Assembly: GCF_023585825.1 (NCBI RefSeq)
Contig: NZ_CP097751.1
Span: 682,001-746,000 of the forward strand
Length of the DNA stretch: 64,000 bases
Origin: Candidatus Blochmanniella camponoti
GTDB taxonomy: Bacteria > Pseudomonadota > Gammaproteobacteria > Enterobacterales > Enterobacteriaceae
Reading direction: 5' to 3'
The position numbers were made by a program, and so were the translations under genes. The notes beneath the pieces are model-generated. The model was not told the DNA's origin, ran no database searches, and was given only the letters and a program-made list of their open reading frames with translations. Shown in pieces: positions 20,228-30,550 of this stretch (positions are counted from its first letter, which is position 1; every line of letters starts with the position of its first letter).

Positions 20228-20454
20228 GGTTATTGTTTATATTTGCTTAAAATAATGAAAGTTATCCTTAATTTTATTAAAACTATATTAGTTATAAAAT
20301 TAACTAACATTGGTCAAATTTAAACAGATAAATCAAACAAATAAAAATGCATTACTTCACACCAATAAATATAAACAACATTTATGCTAGCTAATATTTA
20401 AACAATAGAATCAAAATACCACAGAATAAAGTACTTTAAGTAAGAAAATATATT

Positions 20455-21276
20455 TTATATGTCGCGTAATAAATCATTTATCTTAACTTTATTTTTAGTT
20501 CTAGAATCGACTGTTTTCACGATTACAGCGCAGTAAGTATTAACACGACCATCTTTAGAAGGCAGACTGCCGGGAATTACAACTGAACCAGCTGGTACAC
20601 GTCCATAGTATATATTTCCGCTAGCACGATCATATATTTTAGTGCTTTGACCTATAAATACTCCCATAGAGATCACTGCGCCTTTTTCAACAATTACTCC
20701 TTCTACAATTTCAGAACGAGACCCAATGAAACAATTATCTTCAATGATGGTTGGATTAGTTTGAATGGGCTCTAAAACTCCTCCAATTCCCACGCCTCCA
20801 GATAAATGCACATATTTTCCAATCTGAGCACAAGATCCAACTGTAGCCCAAGTATCAATCATTGTTCCTACATCAATATAAGCACCAAGATTGATGTAGG
20901 AAGGCATAATTACTGTGTTAGCAGCAATATAAGCTCCGTAGCGTACGGTAGCTGGTGGAATTATACGCAATTTTTTATTTTCAAAACGTGTGCGATCCCA
21001 TCCGGAAAATTTCATAGGAAATTTATCAAAAAAAACACCATCCCCCCACGTTATCAATTGATTGTCCATAGTATGAAATGCAAGCATAATTGCTTTTTTT
21101 AGCCATTGATGCGTAATCCATGTACCATTGATTTTTTCTGATATACGCAACGTCCCATTATCTAATCTATCCATGATTTCTAGAACAGCATTATTGAGGG
21201 TAGAATCAATGTTATTTTTTGAAATATATTCTTTTTTTTCAAAAGCACTTTCTATTATTGTTCGTAACTGATTCAT
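20455..21276 (-). CDS. dapD: Tetrahydrodipicolinate N-succinyltransferase DapD
   Basis: DapD succinylates tetrahydrodipicolinate in the DAP/lysine pathway and so feeds both peptidoglycan and lysA. The frame extends to an ATG at 21306, but I chose the internal ATG at 21276: it yields [12 protein letters not shown], matching the E. coli start, gives 273 aa (E. coli 274), and has a GGA upstream, whereas the longer start has none. The left-handed beta-helix hexapeptide region is clear ([20 protein letters not shown], then [10 protein letters not shown] and [17 protein letters not shown]). In E. coli the order is map-glnD-dapD; glnD is gone here. Confidence 0.95.
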   Translation of the reverse strand: MNQLRTIIESAFEKKEYISKNNIDSTLNNAVLEIMDRLDNGTLRISEKINGTWITHQWLKKAIMLAFHTMDNQLITWGDGVFFDKFPMKFSGWDRTRFENKKLRIIPPATVRYGAYIAANTVIMPSYINLGAYIDVGTMIDTWATVGSCAQIGKYVHLSGGVGIGGVLEPIQTNPTIIEDNCFIGSRSEIVEGVIVEKGAVISMGVFIGQSTKIYDRASGNIYYGRVPAGSVVIPGSLPSKDGRVNTYCAVIVKTVDSRTKNKVKINDLLRDI

Positions 21277-21728
21277 ATGTTTCATATTCCATAATATCAA
21301 ATTCATTTGAGGGTATTATTTCTAATTGCCCATGGAAAATAATATCTTTTTTTAAGTAAATATTAGAAATTTATATCAACACGTTACGATGTATTACTAT
21401 GTTTTTGAGTTATAAAGCAATATCTGTTTAAAAATACTATGTTGATATCCTTAAATAAAATTTGTTCATATTTAACAAATCTACTCTAATAAAGAATGAC
21501 TAGCATTTAACATATTATCGCTCAGATTATACCCATTGAATAACGTATACATTAAATAATACTGCTTGTTCAATAACAAGAATTGATTTTTTTCATAAAA
21601 ACAATATATATATTACCACATAATTATATTTTTGCCCTTATTCAAAGTCATTTATTCATATCATTGCAAATATATCTAAAAATACTTTGACAATAAAATA
21701 TATGCTTTTTTTTATTAATTATGATAAT
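21277..21728. other. Gene-free spacer where glnD stood, dapD-map
   Basis: These 452 bp hold no ORF with coding character. E. coli has the 2.7-kb uridylyltransferase gene glnD between map and dapD in this orientation, so this is most simply the eroded scar of glnD. No residual protein similarity is visible to me. Confidence 0.45.
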
Positions 21729-22511
21729 TTAAATAATTGACGATAAAGACTCATCGGAACGTAATGTTAACACGTCGCATCCATTTTCCGTAACAACAAT
21801 AGTGTGCTCATACTGTGCTGATAAATTATGATCTTTTGTTTTTACTGTCCATCCGTCATTTTCAGTATAAATATGGCGAGTACCTGCATTCACCATAGGT
21901 TCTATTGTTAATGTCATTCCTGATTCTAATATCACACCTTCATCATCCGCATCATAATGCAATACATGGGGAGCTTCATGAAAAAATTTTCCGATTCCAT
22001 GTCCACAATATTCTCTTACTATTGAAAAATTCTGACTTTCAACAAATCTTTGGATAGATTGACCTACTTTTTTTAAACGTATGCCTGGTCTAATCATACG
22101 AATTGCTAAATAAAGACTTTCTTGAGTGATCTTACATAATCGATACCCCAACTTTGTTGGTCGACCGACAATAAACATTCTAGAAGTGTCAGCATATAAC
22201 CCGTCTTTAATTACTGTAATATCAATATTTACAATATCACCTTCTTTTAATTTATGCGAATTATTTGGAATACCATGACACACTACCTCATTAATTGAGG
22301 TGCAAATAGACCTAGGAAATCCGTGATAACCAAGAGGAGCAGAAACAGCATGTTGTATTTGTGTAATATAATTATGGCAAATAGTATCTAATTCTCCAGT
22401 ACTAATACCAGGTTGTATGTAAGCTTCAATCATTTCTAACACTTCTGCAGCTAACTTCCCAGAGATACGCATTTTTGCTATATCTGTAAGCGTTTTAATA
22501 ATAATTTTCAT
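21729..22511 (-). CDS. map: Methionine aminopeptidase, type I
   Basis: Map removes the initiator methionine from nascent proteins. It is 260 aa (E. coli 264), with the pita-bread fold residues in place: the two metal-binding Asp in NIDITVIKDGLYADTS, His in YCGHGIGKFFHEAP, Glu in IEPMVNAG and Glu in SAQYEHTIV. The start gives MKIIIKTLTDIAKMRISG, aligned with E. coli. It is divergent from rpsB, as in E. coli. Confidence 0.96.
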   Translation of the reverse strand: MKIIIKTLTDIAKMRISGKLAAEVLEMIEAYIQPGISTGELDTICHNYITQIQHAVSAPLGYHGFPRSICTSINEVVCHGIPNNSHKLKEGDIVNIDITVIKDGLYADTSRMFIVGRPTKLGYRLCKITQESLYLAIRMIRPGIRLKKVGQSIQRFVESQNFSIVREYCGHGIGKFFHEAPHVLHYDADDEGVILESGMTLTIEPMVNAGTRHIYTENDGWTVKTKDHNLSAQYEHTIVVTENGCDVLTLRSDESLSSII

Positions 22512-22836
22512 AATACATATATTATTGATTTTATTAAAAAATACATAATATTTTTTGCCTTTACATCATATGATTTACATATAAATCTTGCATTAATTGA
22601 GACAAATTACATCAAGATATACTTTATAACTCCATACTTATTGTTATCAAATAATCATGCTTTATTTGAAATTAAATGTTAATTATTTCTTGTTTTAGAT
22701 CATTGTAACACACTATTCTTCGTATTTAACTTATTAAAAATTAATATAACATGTATTATATAATCTATCTATATTTTAAATACCGATAACTACCAACATT
22801 ATAAATAATCTGCTCAACAACCAATAGAGGTATATA
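22512..22836. promoter_or_regulatory. Divergent map/rpsB control region
   Basis: This 325-bp region must contain promoters for map (-) and rpsB (+). A tentative rpsB promoter is TTGTTT (22690-22695) with TATTCT (22714-22719), 18 bp apart, leaving a leader of roughly 110 nt. E. coli rpsB is autoregulated through its leader by S2; I cannot show that structure here. AGAGG precedes the rpsB ATG at normal distance. Confidence 0.35.
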
Positions 22837-23523
22837 ATGGAAAACATTTCTATACGCGACATGCTTCAAGCCGGTGTTCATTTTGGCCATCAAACCCGTT
22901 ATTGGAATCCTAAAATGAAACCTTTTATTTTTGGGGTTCGCAATAAAATACATATTATTGACTTGGAAATAACTAGTGTAATGTTTAGACAAGCTTTAAT
23001 TGAACTGAATAAAATCGCTGCGCTCAAGGGTAAAATTTTATTTGTAGGTACCAAACGCGCAGCTAGTGAATCAGTAAAAAAAACAGCATTGGCTTGTAAT
23101 CAATTTTTTGTTAATCATCGTTGGCTAGGTGGCATGCTAACCAATTGGAAAACAGTACGCCAATCTATAAAACGTTTAAAAGATTTAGAAATTCAATCTC
23201 AGGACGGTACTTTTAAGAAATTAACTAAAAAAGAAGCATTGATCTTGAATCGAGAACTTATTAATCTAGAAAATAGTTTAGGAGGTATTAAAAATATGGG
23301 TGGGCTGCCAGACGCAATTTTTGCTGTTGGAGCAACACATGAACATATTGCTATAAAAGAAGCAAATAGATTAGGGATTCCAGTTTTTGCAATAGTTGAT
23401 ACCAATTCTAACCCAGATGGAATAGATTTCGTTATTCCAGGGAACGATGATGCTGTACGCGCGATTAACCTATATTTAAATATAATATCTAATGTGATAC
23501 ATATGAATGTGTTCAATACTTAA
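22837..23523 (+). CDS. rpsB: 30S ribosomal protein S2
   Basis: S2 is a late-assembling 30S protein. The 228-aa product (E. coli 241) starts [19 protein letters not shown] and includes the signature [17 protein letters not shown] and [20 protein letters not shown]. The slightly shorter C-terminus removes only a variable tail. It is followed 85 bp later by tsf, the usual rpsB-tsf operon. Confidence 0.97.
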   Translation: MENISIRDMLQAGVHFGHQTRYWNPKMKPFIFGVRNKIHIIDLEITSVMFRQALIELNKIAALKGKILFVGTKRAASESVKKTALACNQFFVNHRWLGGMLTNWKTVRQSIKRLKDLEIQSQDGTFKKLTKKEALILNRELINLENSLGGIKNMGGLPDAIFAVGATHEHIAIKEANRLGIPVFAIVDTNSNPDGIDFVIPGNDDAVRAINLYLNIISNVIHMNVFNT

Positions 23524-23536
23524 TATAATTAATGCT

Positions 23537-23566
23537 ACACATAAATTTGTTAATAATTAAATGTGT
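23537..23566 (+). terminator. Possible attenuator between rpsB and tsf
   Basis: ACACAT (23537-23542) can pair with ATGTGT (23561-23566), with further A/T pairing inside, followed by an AT-rich stretch containing TTTT. In E. coli a partial terminator separates rpsB from tsf and sets their ratio. The stem here is weak. Confidence 0.25.
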
Positions 23567-23608
23567 AATAATATTTTCTATATATATTCTTAATGCGATG
23601 ATATTACT

Positions 23609-24427
23609 ATGAAAGAAAAAATGATTAATATTAATAGCGATTTAATTAAAGAATTACGTAAACGTACTGGCATTGGTGTTGTAGAATGTAAGCAAGCTTT
23701 AATTAAAGCCAATGGAGATCTTGAATTAGCTATAGATAACATGAGAAAATCCGGTTTAAAAACTGCTTACAAAAAATCTGGACACACCACATCATCAGGT
23801 CTTATTGCAGTAGAAATAACATCCAGTAGGCAATATGGTATTATGATAGAAATAAATTGTGAAACTGATTTCGTAGCTAAAGATAGTACTTTTCAAGAGT
23901 TCGCTAAAACTGTTATTATTACAGCATTAAATGAAAAAATTCATGATATTAATGTACTACAAACTAGATTTGAAGAACAACGGACTAATTTAATTTCAAA
24001 AGTTGGAGAAAATATAAATATTCGTAGGTTTGTTGTGTTGACAGGTGATTTTTTAGGGTGTTATGTGCACGGATTCAAAATAGGAGTAATAGTTGCTGCT
24101 AGCGGAAATACAACTTCAGATTTAATGAAACATATTTCCATGCACATCGCGGCTAGAAGCCCTAAATATATTAACGTGCATGATGTTCCTACAGATGTAA
24201 TGATTCGTGAAAATAATATTCACATGGATATTGCCATGAGATCTGGAAAATCATATAAAATTTCAAAAAAAATAACCGAAGGACGTATGAATAAATTTCT
24301 CAATGACATTGTATTAACAAAACAAAACTTCATAATGGATATTAACAAAACAGTGGAAGAACTATTGATTGAGTATCATGTAAAAATTAATAATTTTGCT
24401 CGCTTTGAATTAGGTGAAGATATGTAA
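23609..24427 (+). CDS. tsf: Elongation factor Ts, C-terminally shortened
   Basis: EF-Ts is the guanine-nucleotide exchange factor for EF-Tu. The 272-aa frame has an N-terminal UBA-like domain (VVECKQALIKANGDLELAI) and the core motif EINCETDFVAKDSTFQEFA, with the TDFV residues that enter EF-Tu. Met5 (ATG at 23621) aligns with the E. coli start and may be the true initiator; neither start has a strong Shine-Dalgarno. The protein ends ...FARFELGEDM, about 20 residues earlier than E. coli, so the C-terminal helical module is absent. It lies in the rpsB-tsf-pyrH-frr order. Confidence 0.95.
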   Translation: MKEKMININSDLIKELRKRTGIGVVECKQALIKANGDLELAIDNMRKSGLKTAYKKSGHTTSSGLIAVEITSSRQYGIMIEINCETDFVAKDSTFQEFAKTVIITALNEKIHDINVLQTRFEEQRTNLISKVGENINIRRFVVLTGDFLGCYVHGFKIGVIVAASGNTTSDLMKHISMHIAARSPKYINVHDVPTDVMIRENNIHMDIAMRSGKSYKISKKITEGRMNKFLNDIVLTKQNFIMDINKTVEELLIEYHVKINNFARFELGEDM

Positions 24428-24631
24428 ATTAATATTTTATATTTTCGCTAAAATTTTAATTAATTAACACAGATCATCATTAGTTTTTAAAGTAATATAT
24501 TCAATCCTTTTAACAATAAAAAACTACTAATTAAATTGGTTAAATCGGAATAATTATTGACATGCATATTATACTTTAAATAAGTTAGTGTTTGCTTCTG
24601 TTTATGCCATTTTTTGTGAGGAATATAATTA

Positions 24632-25357
24632 ATGGTAACTCACACGAAACCAATTTACCGGCGTATCGTACTTAAAATGAGTGGAGAAGCTCTACAAGGC
24701 ACCGAAGGTTTTGGAATCGATACTACTGTATTAAACCGAATGGTTACAGAAGTTAAAGAATTAGTTAAAATAGGTATTCAAATAGGTATAGTTATGGGAG
24801 GTGGCAACTTGTTTCGTGGCGCTGAATTAGTTAAATCCGGTATGAATCGTATAGTAGGAGACCATATAGGGATGTTAGCTACTATAATGAATGGATTAGC
24901 CATGAGAAGCGCATTAAATCATGCTTATGTTCAGTCCCATTTAATGTCAGCTATTCCATTAAATGGGGTATGCGATCATTATAATTGGATGAAAGCTATT
25001 AACTTACTTTCTAATAATTGGGTAGTAATTTTTGCAGCTGGCACCGGGAATCCTTTATTTACTACTGATTCTGCTGCTTGTTTACGTGGTATTGAAATTA
25101 AAGCGGATGTAGTACTTAAAGCAACTAAAGTAGATGGTGTATTTTCTACTGATCCAATTCAACATCCTGATGCTACATTATATGAACAATTGAGTTATCA
25201 GGACGTACTAGAGCGTGAATTAAAAGTTATGGATTTGACAGCATTTACATTAGCACGAGAACACAATTTGCCAATACGCATATTTAATATAAATAAACTT
25301 GGGGCGTTAAAAAGAATAATAATGGGATGTAAAGAAGGAACTTTAATAACCAAATAA
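24632..25357 (+). CDS. pyrH: Uridylate kinase
   Basis: PyrH phosphorylates UMP to UDP and belongs to the amino-acid-kinase fold. It is 241 aa, the same as E. coli. Characteristic segments are [33 protein letters not shown] and [15 protein letters not shown] strong GAGGAA lies upstream of the ATG. A TTGACA hexamer at 24557-24562 could be the -35 of its own promoter, but no -10 at 17-bp spacing is convincing. Confidence 0.97.
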   Translation: MVTHTKPIYRRIVLKMSGEALQGTEGFGIDTTVLNRMVTEVKELVKIGIQIGIVMGGGNLFRGAELVKSGMNRIVGDHIGMLATIMNGLAMRSALNHAYVQSHLMSAIPLNGVCDHYNWMKAINLLSNNWVVIFAAGTGNPLFTTDSAACLRGIEIKADVVLKATKVDGVFSTDPIQHPDATLYEQLSYQDVLERELKVMDLTAFTLAREHNLPIRIFNINKLGALKRIIMGCKEGTLITK

Positions 25358-25443
25358 TTTAAAAATTTGCAACATTCAAATAAATACTTAAATTTACATA
25401 AATTGATTTTTTAATTCAGAAATATAAATCAGAGGTATATGAT

Positions 25444-26010
25444 GTGATTAATAAAATTGATAATATTCAGACAGATTCAGAAATACATATGAAAAAATGT
25501 ATTAAAAACTTTAAAACAACTATCAACAATATTCATATAGGACGTATTTCTCCAAATATATTAAATAACATCCGAGTAGACTACTATGGAGTATCCACTC
25601 CGTTATCTCAAGTAGCAAATGCTATAGTAGAAGATTCACGTACTTTAGCTATCACAGTGTTTGATCATCAGTTGATCAAATCAACTGAAAAAGCTATTTT
25701 TATGTCTGATTTGGAATTAATTCCTATTTCTTATGGAAATACTATTCGAGTAACATTGCCTGCATTAACTGAAGAACGTCGTCATGCTTTAATAAAAATG
25801 GTACGAACTGAAGCAGAAAAAAGTAAAATAGCTGTAAGAAGTGTGCGTCGTATTGCTAATGATAAAACCAAAATTTTACTCAAAAACAAAGAAATTAATG
25901 AAGACGAAGAGCATGTTTTTCAAAATGAAATTCAAAAGTTAACTAATATTTGGATTAAAGAAATTGATATTATTCTCACGGAAAAAGAATCAGAATTAAT
26001 GAAATTTTAA
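25444..26010 (+). CDS. frr: Ribosome recycling factor
   Basis: Frr, with EF-G, splits post-termination ribosomes. The 188-aa protein (E. coli 185) contains VEDSRTLAITVFD, LPALTEERRHALIKMVR and AVRSVRRIAND. The start is GTG at 25444, preceded by AGAGG; the ATG two bases upstream is out of frame and reads ATG-TGA. It sits between pyrH and dxr as in E. coli. Confidence 0.96.
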   Translation: MINKIDNIQTDSEIHMKKCIKNFKTTINNIHIGRISPNILNNIRVDYYGVSTPLSQVANAIVEDSRTLAITVFDHQLIKSTEKAIFMSDLELIPISYGNTIRVTLPALTEERRHALIKMVRTEAEKSKIAVRSVRRIANDKTKILLKNKEINEDEEHVFQNEIQKLTNIWIKEIDIILTEKESELMKF

Positions 26011-26105
26011 ATATTAAATTGTGCGTTGATAGATATTTATATATGTACTAACAACAAATAATAGATTTTTATCTCTACACCAAATGAGTAACTTAATTTA
26101 TACAT

Positions 26106-27299
26106 ATGCAATCTTTAACAATTCTAGGTAGTACTGGATCTATTGGAAAAGCTACCCTATCTGTAATACAACAACACACCGACAAGTTCTTTGTGCATGC
26201 ATTAGTCGCGAAAAATAACGTTGCTGTCATGACAGAACAGTGTATAGCGATGTGCCCCAAATATGCATGTATGATATCTGAAGATGCAGCACGAATATTG
26301 AAAAAAAATTTAATCACCGCTGGAAAATATGATATTGAAGTATTATCTGGAGTAATGAATGCCTGTGAATTGGCATCAACTAATGATGTGGATATGGTGA
26401 TGTCTGCCATAGTTGGAATTGCTGGATTAAAGCCTACTTTTTCCGCGTTGCGTGCTGGTAAAAAAATATTGTTGGCAAATAAAGAAACTTTAGTTACTTG
26501 CGGAAAATTGTTTATGAAAGAAGCCAATCGATACCGTGCCTTTATACTGCCTATAGATAGCGAGCATAACGCAATTTTTCAAAATTTACCAGAGATATGT
26601 CAGAAGAATTTAGGAAATACATCTTTATCTGAGTGCGGCATATCTCGTATTGTGCTAACTGCATCTGGAGGAATTTTCTTCAAAATGCCACAAGAACAAT
26701 TAACCGAAATAACACCAGAGCAAGCTTGCGCGCATCCTAATTGGTCCATGGGGCGTAAGATATCAGTAGATTCTGCTACTATGATGAATAAGGGACTAGA
26801 ATATATTGAAGCACGTCATTTATTTAATGCTAAACCGAGTGAAATAGAAATTTTATTACATCCTCAGTCTATTGTCCATGCTATGGTATACTATTCTGAC
26901 GGAAATGTATTGGCGCATTTAGCACCTCCAGATATGAGAATTCCTATTGCGTACGCATTGGCTTATCCCAACAGAATAGGACTAGAAATCTCATCAAATA
27001 TAGACATATATTATCTTAATAAATTACATTTTGATCAATTAGATAATCGCAGTTATCCTTGTTTCCAATTAGCAATAGATGCTGATAATTGTAGTCAATC
27101 GGCTACTATTGTCCTAAACGCAGCAAACGAAATCGCCGTAGAAGCATTTTTACATAAAATGATTTCTTTCACTGACATTCCTGATGTCATTCGTCGTGTA
27201 CTTGATGCAATAAATTTAAATGATCCTAATGATATAGAAGATATTTTATATATTGATCAAAAAGCTCGTGAGAAAGCAATATCTATGTGTGTCATATAA
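26106..27299 (+). CDS. dxr: 1-deoxy-D-xylulose 5-phosphate reductoisomerase
   Basis: Dxr (IspC) makes MEP, the first committed step of the non-mevalonate isoprenoid pathway, and so supplies uppS next door and ubiquinone side chains. It is 397 aa (E. coli 398). The NADPH loop is [11 protein letters not shown], the metal site DSEHNAIFQ, the substrate-binding loop [19 protein letters not shown], and [15 protein letters not shown] is conserved. An A8 run lies at about 26304. The ribosome-binding site is weak. Confidence 0.96.
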   Translation: MQSLTILGSTGSIGKATLSVIQQHTDKFFVHALVAKNNVAVMTEQCIAMCPKYACMISEDAARILKKNLITAGKYDIEVLSGVMNACELASTNDVDMVMSAIVGIAGLKPTFSALRAGKKILLANKETLVTCGKLFMKEANRYRAFILPIDSEHNAIFQNLPEICQKNLGNTSLSECGISRIVLTASGGIFFKMPQEQLTEITPEQACAHPNWSMGRKISVDSATMMNKGLEYIEARHLFNAKPSEIEILLHPQSIVHAMVYYSDGNVLAHLAPPDMRIPIAYALAYPNRIGLEISSNIDIYYLNKLHFDQLDNRSYPCFQLAIDADNCSQSATIVLNAANEIAVEAFLHKMISFTDIPDVIRRVLDAINLNDPNDIEDILYIDQKAREKAISMCVI

Positions 27300-27454
27300 T
27301 AAATGATATTGTCTTTAATAAATTTATTACAATTACTACATATGTATTATAAAAATGATAAGTAATGTCATGAATCTGTAATTATAGTGTTAATTATTAT
27401 AAAACAAATATTTTTACTTAACACACAGGTATTTAATTTGGAAAATAAATAAAT

Positions 27455-28207
27455 GTGATATTATCTCAACATAATCAAGATCTTAGCACTTTTTCATCTA
27501 ATTTACTACCACGCCATGTTGCTATTATCATGGATGGTAATGGACGTTGGGCAAGAACACGAGGAAAATTACGTATTGTTGGGCATCAAGCTGGATTTAA
27601 TGCGGTCCGGCGTGCTGTTCATTTCGCCGTTAATTATAGATTCGATGCATTAACTTTATATGCGTTTAGCAGTGAAAACTGGAAACGTCCTGATAAAGAG
27701 ATTGATTCTCTAATGCAATTATTTTCTCATGCTTTAAATAATGAAATAGATGTTCTACATAAGAATAATATTAAACTAAGAATCATTGGAGATATTAATC
27801 GATTTTCCGGTGAATTACAAAAAAATATACACCGCTCTGAAAAATTAACTTCCAACAATAGTGGACTTACGCTTAATATTGCTGCAAATTATGGAGGACG
27901 ATGGGATATTATCCAAGGAGTGAAACAACTTGCTACGCAAGTACAGCAAGGAATATTAACCCCTAATCAAATTGACGAAGATGCTCTATGTAAATGTATC
28001 TGTATGAATGAATTAGCTCCAGTAGATTTGGTGATTCGAACAGGAGGTGAACATCGTATTAGTAATTTTTTGCTTTGGCAAATAGCATATGCTGAATTAT
28101 TTTTTACAGATGTATTATGGCCTGATTTTAATGATGTCATATTTAAAAGAGCACTAAATACTTTTATGAAACGAGAGCGCCGATTTGGAAACAGTGCATC
28201 TATTTAA
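27455..28207 (+). CDS. uppS: Undecaprenyl diphosphate synthase
   Basis: UppS (IspU) builds C55 undecaprenyl-PP, the lipid carrier for peptidoglycan and surface sugars. It is 250 aa (E. coli 253). The catalytic-Asp motif HVAIIMDGNGRWA, ALTLYAFSSENWKRP, ANYGGRWDI and VDLVIRTGGEHRISNFLLWQ are intact. The start is GTG at 27455 with an overlapping out-of-frame ATG-TGA. It is followed closely by cdsA. Confidence 0.97.
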   Translation: MILSQHNQDLSTFSSNLLPRHVAIIMDGNGRWARTRGKLRIVGHQAGFNAVRRAVHFAVNYRFDALTLYAFSSENWKRPDKEIDSLMQLFSHALNNEIDVLHKNNIKLRIIGDINRFSGELQKNIHRSEKLTSNNSGLTLNIAANYGGRWDIIQGVKQLATQVQQGILTPNQIDEDALCKCICMNELAPVDLVIRTGGEHRISNFLLWQIAYAELFFTDVLWPDFNDVIFKRALNTFMKRERRFGNSASI

Positions 28208-28239
28208 TTTTCAATACACATGTAATCAAGGAGAAAAAT

Positions 28240-29097
28240 GTGTTAAAAACCCGTTTAATTAGCATGTTGATCCTGATTCCTATCACCATTTTGATGGTAT
28301 TTTTTTTGCCTATTATACCATTTTCGATTGTTGTATTTATCATTTGCTTGATTAGTGCATGGGAATGGGGGAAAATGCATCATTTTTCTGATTATGTACA
28401 CCGAATGTGGATATGCGCTATACTTGTATTATTGTGTATTACAATGATAATTGTAACAACAAGCTATTTATATTTCAATAATTGGCATATTTTTTGGTAT
28501 ATTTTCGGTAGCATTAGTATAGTATGGTGGTTATTAGCGTTTTCATTAATATTATCTTATCCTGATTCTGCTATTTTCTGGAAAAAATCTAATGTATTAT
28601 GTTTTTTTTTCGGAATATTAACAATATTACCATTTTTTTGGGGGATATTAACGTTGCGCCAATTTCATCATATCAACGATAACACCATCGGGGCATGGTG
28701 TTTACTGTATATTGTAATATTAATTTGGATTAATGATTCAAGTGCATATATCATCGGTAAAACATTAGGGCGACATAAATTATTAAAAAACGTATCTCCT
28801 AAAAAAACTTGGGAAGGATTTATTGGAGGCATATTAATTTCAACAGGAATTTCATGGTTATTCAGTAAATATATGCCAATCAAGGTGATAAATCCATCTC
28901 TTATATTTGTTTATTCTATCATCGCAATTATAGCCTCTATAATAGGAGATTTAACTGAAAGTATGTTTAAAAGAGAAGCTGGTATTAAAGATAGCGGAAG
29001 TTTAATTCCTGGACATGGGGGAATATTAGATCGTATAGACAGCTTATTTGCTGCAGTGCCTATTTTCGTTTACCTAATATTATTAAGTCTATATTAA
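28240..29097 (+). CDS. cdsA: Phosphatidate cytidylyltransferase
   Basis: CdsA makes CDP-diacylglycerol for all inner-membrane phospholipids. It is 285 aa (same as E. coli), very hydrophobic with about eight membrane segments. The C-terminal signature is present: KREAGIKDSGSLIPGHGGIL followed by DRIDS. The GTG start follows a good AAGGAGA box. The order uppS-cdsA-rseP is as in E. coli. Confidence 0.96.
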   Translation: MLKTRLISMLILIPITILMVFFLPIIPFSIVVFIICLISAWEWGKMHHFSDYVHRMWICAILVLLCITMIIVTTSYLYFNNWHIFWYIFGSISIVWWLLAFSLILSYPDSAIFWKKSNVLCFFFGILTILPFFWGILTLRQFHHINDNTIGAWCLLYIVILIWINDSSAYIIGKTLGRHKLLKNVSPKKTWEGFIGGILISTGISWLFSKYMPIKVINPSLIFVYSIIAIIASIIGDLTESMFKREAGIKDSGSLIPGHGGILDRIDSLFAAVPIFVYLILLSLY

Positions 29098-29132
29098 TAT
29101 CATCATCAAAAAATAGAGAATTCATTAACATC

Positions 29133-30506
29133 ATGTTATTACATTTGTTTTGGAACTTAATCGCATTTATCCTTGCATTAAGTATACTCATCACGGTCCA
29201 TGAATATGGACATTTTGTAGCAGCACGTTTGTTAAAGGTAAAAGTAGAGCGATTTTCTATAGGATTCGGTCCTGTTTTATGGAGTTGGCGAGATTCAAAT
29301 GATACCGAATACGTAATTTCTGCTGTTCTTTTTGGTGGATACGTTAAATTATTTAATACTCAAAAAAAAATAGCATCTTGCAATGAAGAACGTAATCAAT
29401 CATTTGATTGTAAACGTATTTGGAAAAAAAGTGTTATTGTGGTTTCAGGACCTATGTTTAACTTTCTTTTTTCTATTGTGTTATACGCGTTAGTTTTTAT
29501 GATAGGTGTGCCTATTTATAAACCAATAATCCATTCTGTTATACCTAACTCTATTGTTGCTCAATCGCATGTACCATCTGGCGTAGAAATTAAATCAATT
29601 AACAATATTCTGACTCGTGATTGGGATGCAGTACGTTTGGAAATTCTTAATAGCATAGGTAAGGAAAAAATTATTATTTCTGCAACACCAATAAATAGTA
29701 CGCATATTCAAACTTATACCATTAATTTATCTCGTAACTGGTTCAATAAATCTACTAATAATAACGATCCTATAATAACATTGGGTATTCTTCCTTTTAA
29801 TACACATGTATCACCAATCTTGTCAGGAATACAACCTGATTCCGCCGCACAACGAGCTGGTTTAAAAATTGGAGATAAAATAATCTCAATTGACGATCAA
29901 TTAATACATAATTGGGAATCGTTTATTACAATTATCAAAAATAATCCAGAAAAAACTTTTAAAATTATAGTAGAACGGAAAAATAAAATATTAAACTTCA
30001 GTTTAACACCAGATAAAAAATATCTGATTCCTTCCGATAAAGCAGAAGGAGTTATAGGTGTTTTTCCGAAAATTACTTGTATCCCAAAAAAACATCATAC
30101 AATCCATCAATATAGATTGTATCCAGCTATATTAGAAGCTTGCAAAAAAACATGGAAATTGATATGCCTAACAACTAACACATTATTTAAATTGGTTACT
30201 GGAGATATTAGGATAACCCACCTCAGCGGCCCAATCGCAATAGCGCAAGGAGCAGGTGCATCAGCTCAATCTGGGGTAATTTACTATCTTATGTTTTTAT
30301 CTTTAATCAGCATCAATTTAGGTATTATTAATTTATTACCGTTTCCGACACTAGATGGAGGGCATTTATTTTTTTTTATAATAGAAAAAATAAAAGGGAA
30401 ATCAATATCGAAAGAAACACAGAGTTTTGGTTATATCATTGGATCTATTATACTTACGTTTATGATGTGCTTAGCAATTTTCAACGATATATCTAGATTG
30501 TGGTAA
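29133..30506 (+). CDS. rseP: Site-2 intramembrane metalloprotease RseP
   Basis: RseP is a zinc protease that in E. coli cleaves anti-sigma factor RseA and remnant signal peptides. It is 457 aa (E. coli 450). The zinc motif HEYGH is in the first membrane helix (about residue 22) and the third ligand motif is LPFPTLDGGH near the C-terminus. Two periplasmic PDZ domains lie between (second: SAAQRAGLKIGDKIISID). In a reduced genome its likely job is signal-peptide clearance, but that is inference. It lies immediately upstream of bamA. Confidence 0.95.
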   Translation: MLLHLFWNLIAFILALSILITVHEYGHFVAARLLKVKVERFSIGFGPVLWSWRDSNDTEYVISAVLFGGYVKLFNTQKKIASCNEERNQSFDCKRIWKKSVIVVSGPMFNFLFSIVLYALVFMIGVPIYKPIIHSVIPNSIVAQSHVPSGVEIKSINNILTRDWDAVRLEILNSIGKEKIIISATPINSTHIQTYTINLSRNWFNKSTNNNDPIITLGILPFNTHVSPILSGIQPDSAAQRAGLKIGDKIISIDDQLIHNWESFITIIKNNPEKTFKIIVERKNKILNFSLTPDKKYLIPSDKAEGVIGVFPKITCIPKKHHTIHQYRLYPAILEACKKTWKLICLTTNTLFKLVTGDIRITHLSGPIAIAQGAGASAQSGVIYYLMFLSLISINLGIINLLPFPTLDGGHLFFFIIEKIKGKSISKETQSFGYIIGSIILTFMMCLAIFNDISRLW

Positions 30507-30550
30507 TTAATAAAAATTAAAACTAAAAAGTTTAAAATACATAACAATAG

